A stretch of DNA of 64,000 nt from assembly GCA_036925085.1 (NCBI GenBank), contig JAUPFP010000001.1, forward strand, positions 20,857,229 through 20,921,228. The letters run 5' to 3'. Source of the stretch: Brachycybe producta. Taxonomy: Eukaryota; Arthropoda; Diplopoda; Playtdesmida; Andrognathidae. Under the pieces are notes generated by a model, which did not search any database, was not told where the DNA came from, and worked only from the letters and a program-made list of their open reading frames with translations. Positions 62,385 through 64,000 of the stretch are shown in pieces; positions within the stretch are counted from its first letter, which is position 1, and the number at the start of each line of letters is the position of its first letter. The position numbers and the translations under genes were made by a program.

Positions 62385-62980
62385 TTAATGCCGCCCAAAA
62401 CTCGTTTGACACCCTCGTGCAGTGCACGACCTAGCCACCCCCAAAGGCCGGGACTGAGTCTATTTTTAACTATGTGATAGCTTTGCTAAAAGAGGGCCTA
62501 TGGAGGACCTCATTTTTCCTTCAACTTTTAAAAAACTGCTATTTTTGGCAATTTTATCAGAAAAAATAATTCTTGAGATTGTTGATATTTTATTAAATAA
62601 AAGGAGATCTTTTCAATAAAACAATCTATTTTGATCTAGCTATTAGAATTTTTGACATAAAGTCAATTTTTTTTGGCAAAATTGATCTCAAAATGGCGGC
62701 ATCAGTATTCATTTAATTTGTGCAAGTTGAGCAAACAAATATGCGTGTGACGTCAGCAGAAAAGTCTTCCTATGATGTCAGATGCATTGAACGTTATGTT
62801 AAATAGTTGTTCAATGCTAAGCAGATCAAAAGATAGAAATGCTTAAAGTGTGACCATTAGGTTTTTACTTATAAATCTTGCTTCTAGGGTGGCGTTAAAA
62901 TCGCTACGTGTCACCACATGCTATGGACGTGGCAAAGGTCAATTAGCGAGTTTGCCAGTAACCAGTATGGAGGGTTTTAA
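62385..62980. other. Unassigned stretch
   Basis: Starts with less AT-rich text (GACACCCTCGTGCAGTGCAC) and later GTGACGTCAGCAG at 62748. No gene recognised. Confidence 0.35.
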
Positions 62981-63182
62981 ACAGCAATTAGAAATCGGGA
63001 CAAACAAGTTGGCTTCGCCCTTTTTATGACGAACGCCACTTCTAATTTTTTGGTTATGTAGTTTGACGTCACGTGCTCCGCCCTTTTCAACGTCGAACCA
63101 CACAACAAACCAATTAGAAGTTGCCAATCGTCATAAACAGGGCGGAGCCAACTTCTGTTTGTCCCGATTTCTAATTGCCTGT
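62981..63182 (-). mobile_element. M1 foldback MITE
   Basis: 202 bp, start ACAGCAATTAG (one G lost), end CTAATTGCCTGT. Arms GGGACAAACAAGTTGGC / complement; TTTGACGTCACGTGCTCC in centre. Flanks GGTTTTAA / GGTTTAAT suggest a decayed duplication. Confidence 0.85.
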
Positions 63183-63754
63183 GGTTTAATAACACTCCCA
63201 AATCAGAAACTAGAAAAAGACTAGAAACTTCCCAAATTTGCAATATGGGTTGGATTGGAACTGTAATTTTTAGACATCACAATCTAAAAACCTTTTTTTT
63301 TTACGCTAAAATTCGCACATTGTCGAGTGATTTTATAGAACCACTGATGCTTTGGCGATAAGTAGTATTTTTTTTTTGTTCAAAATAGAAAAATTTCAAA
63401 AAAGATCTTCAGAAATTTTCTCCTTTCTTTTTTTTTTATAAATGGTTGAAAATTGAATTCTTTTTTTTAGTAAAAAAAACCGAAGAACTTGAAAAAATTT
63501 ATATAATATTTGAAATTTTCAATTGATATCCTTTAACGTTAAATGTTAACATTTCTTGTAGTTATTGGTTTGGAAATTGGTCGTTTTTGACAAAAAAAAA
63601 AGTAGAAGAACATTTGGAGGTTCTAGTGTTTTTCTAACCAATTTTTCTTTTTACTATTTCTTATATAACATAGGAAATTCCCTACAGATTTTTGTCTTGA
63701 AACTATATTTGGATTTTTGAGATGAGCGTGTTGTATTTTTTAGATATCTAAAAA

Positions 63755-63803
<49 letters not shown>

Positions 63804-64000
63804 TCCACCATAGAACCAGAGAGGTATTAAAAGATGGCAAACAATTTTTTTTTTTAAAAATGAAATACTTGTGAGAAAAAGAGTGGTTTTGTATAACTTA
63901 ACTAAATAGATATTTACTCCTTGAGGGTATACTTAAATAAAGTTATAATGGATGTAAAGATAAATAAAATTTTGGTTATTTCGTTTATTCTTGAAGCAAT
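63183..64000. other. AT-rich stretch to the window end
   Basis: (AT)n at 63757-63801. Short F-like scrap GAAACTAGAAAAAGACTAGA at 63206. No gene recognised. Confidence 0.45.

Overview
This window looks like AT-rich, repeat-dominated animal nuclear DNA, most likely from an invertebrate. The evidence is ten intact eukaryote-type tRNA genes, a tRNA-derived SINE, a non-LTR retrotransposon tail, a DDE-transposase tail, Helitron-like ends, and dense non-autonomous DNA transposons. An array built on TTAGG-containing units (19455-19661) would fit an arthropod, but it is not a canonical telomere and does not settle the phylum. I find no convincing host protein-coding exon. Every long open frame examined lies in a microsatellite, a minisatellite, or the palindromic arm of a transposon.

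Layout. 0-2.4 kb carries five tRNA genes, Glu(+), Asp(-), Glu(+), Asp(-), Glu(+), in convergent Glu/Asp pairs. 14.3-18.3 kb carries five more, Asp(+), Glu(-), Glu(-), Asp(+), Glu(-). The second group is an inverted, partly shuffled copy of the first: flanking DNA and a TTAA-type foldback element are shared. Between and beyond the clusters the DNA is mostly mobile elements, often nested.

Main element families, named here for reference: M1, a ~205-bp full-length foldback with ACAGGCAATTAG-type ends and 9-10 bp target duplications (Mutator-like), about 18 copies, most carrying TGACGTCA and GGGCGG motifs; H, a Helitron-like family with a CCCGTCAT/ATGACGGG hairpin just before a CTAG end, eight substantial copies plus one 5' scrap; A1, a hAT-like MITE with 8-bp target duplications, four full copies; P, foldbacks inserted at TTAA; T, several MITEs with 3-bp TTA/TAA duplications (PIF/Harbinger-like); S, a ~300-bp element with ATACCTWGTACACAC ends, six copies; and F, an old, highly fragmented foldback family recognised by the phrase CTACCCTTCTAGTTTCTAAA, into which P elements have inserted.

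Tandem DNA includes a 39-bp minisatellite (32.7-33.3 kb), an 81-bp array (20.5-21.3 kb), a ~320-bp array (41.1-41.9 kb), a 164-bp array (26.0-26.4 kb), the TTAGGTTCGG array, and long CT/GA, AT and CGAAAAAA tracts.

The most interesting pattern is in M1. Copies differ from each other in the outer arm sequence, yet within each copy the left arm difference is matched by the complementary difference in the right arm. This points to hairpin-mediated homogenisation or to constraint on the folded form. All assignments come from reading the sequence; no database search or folding calculation was run.
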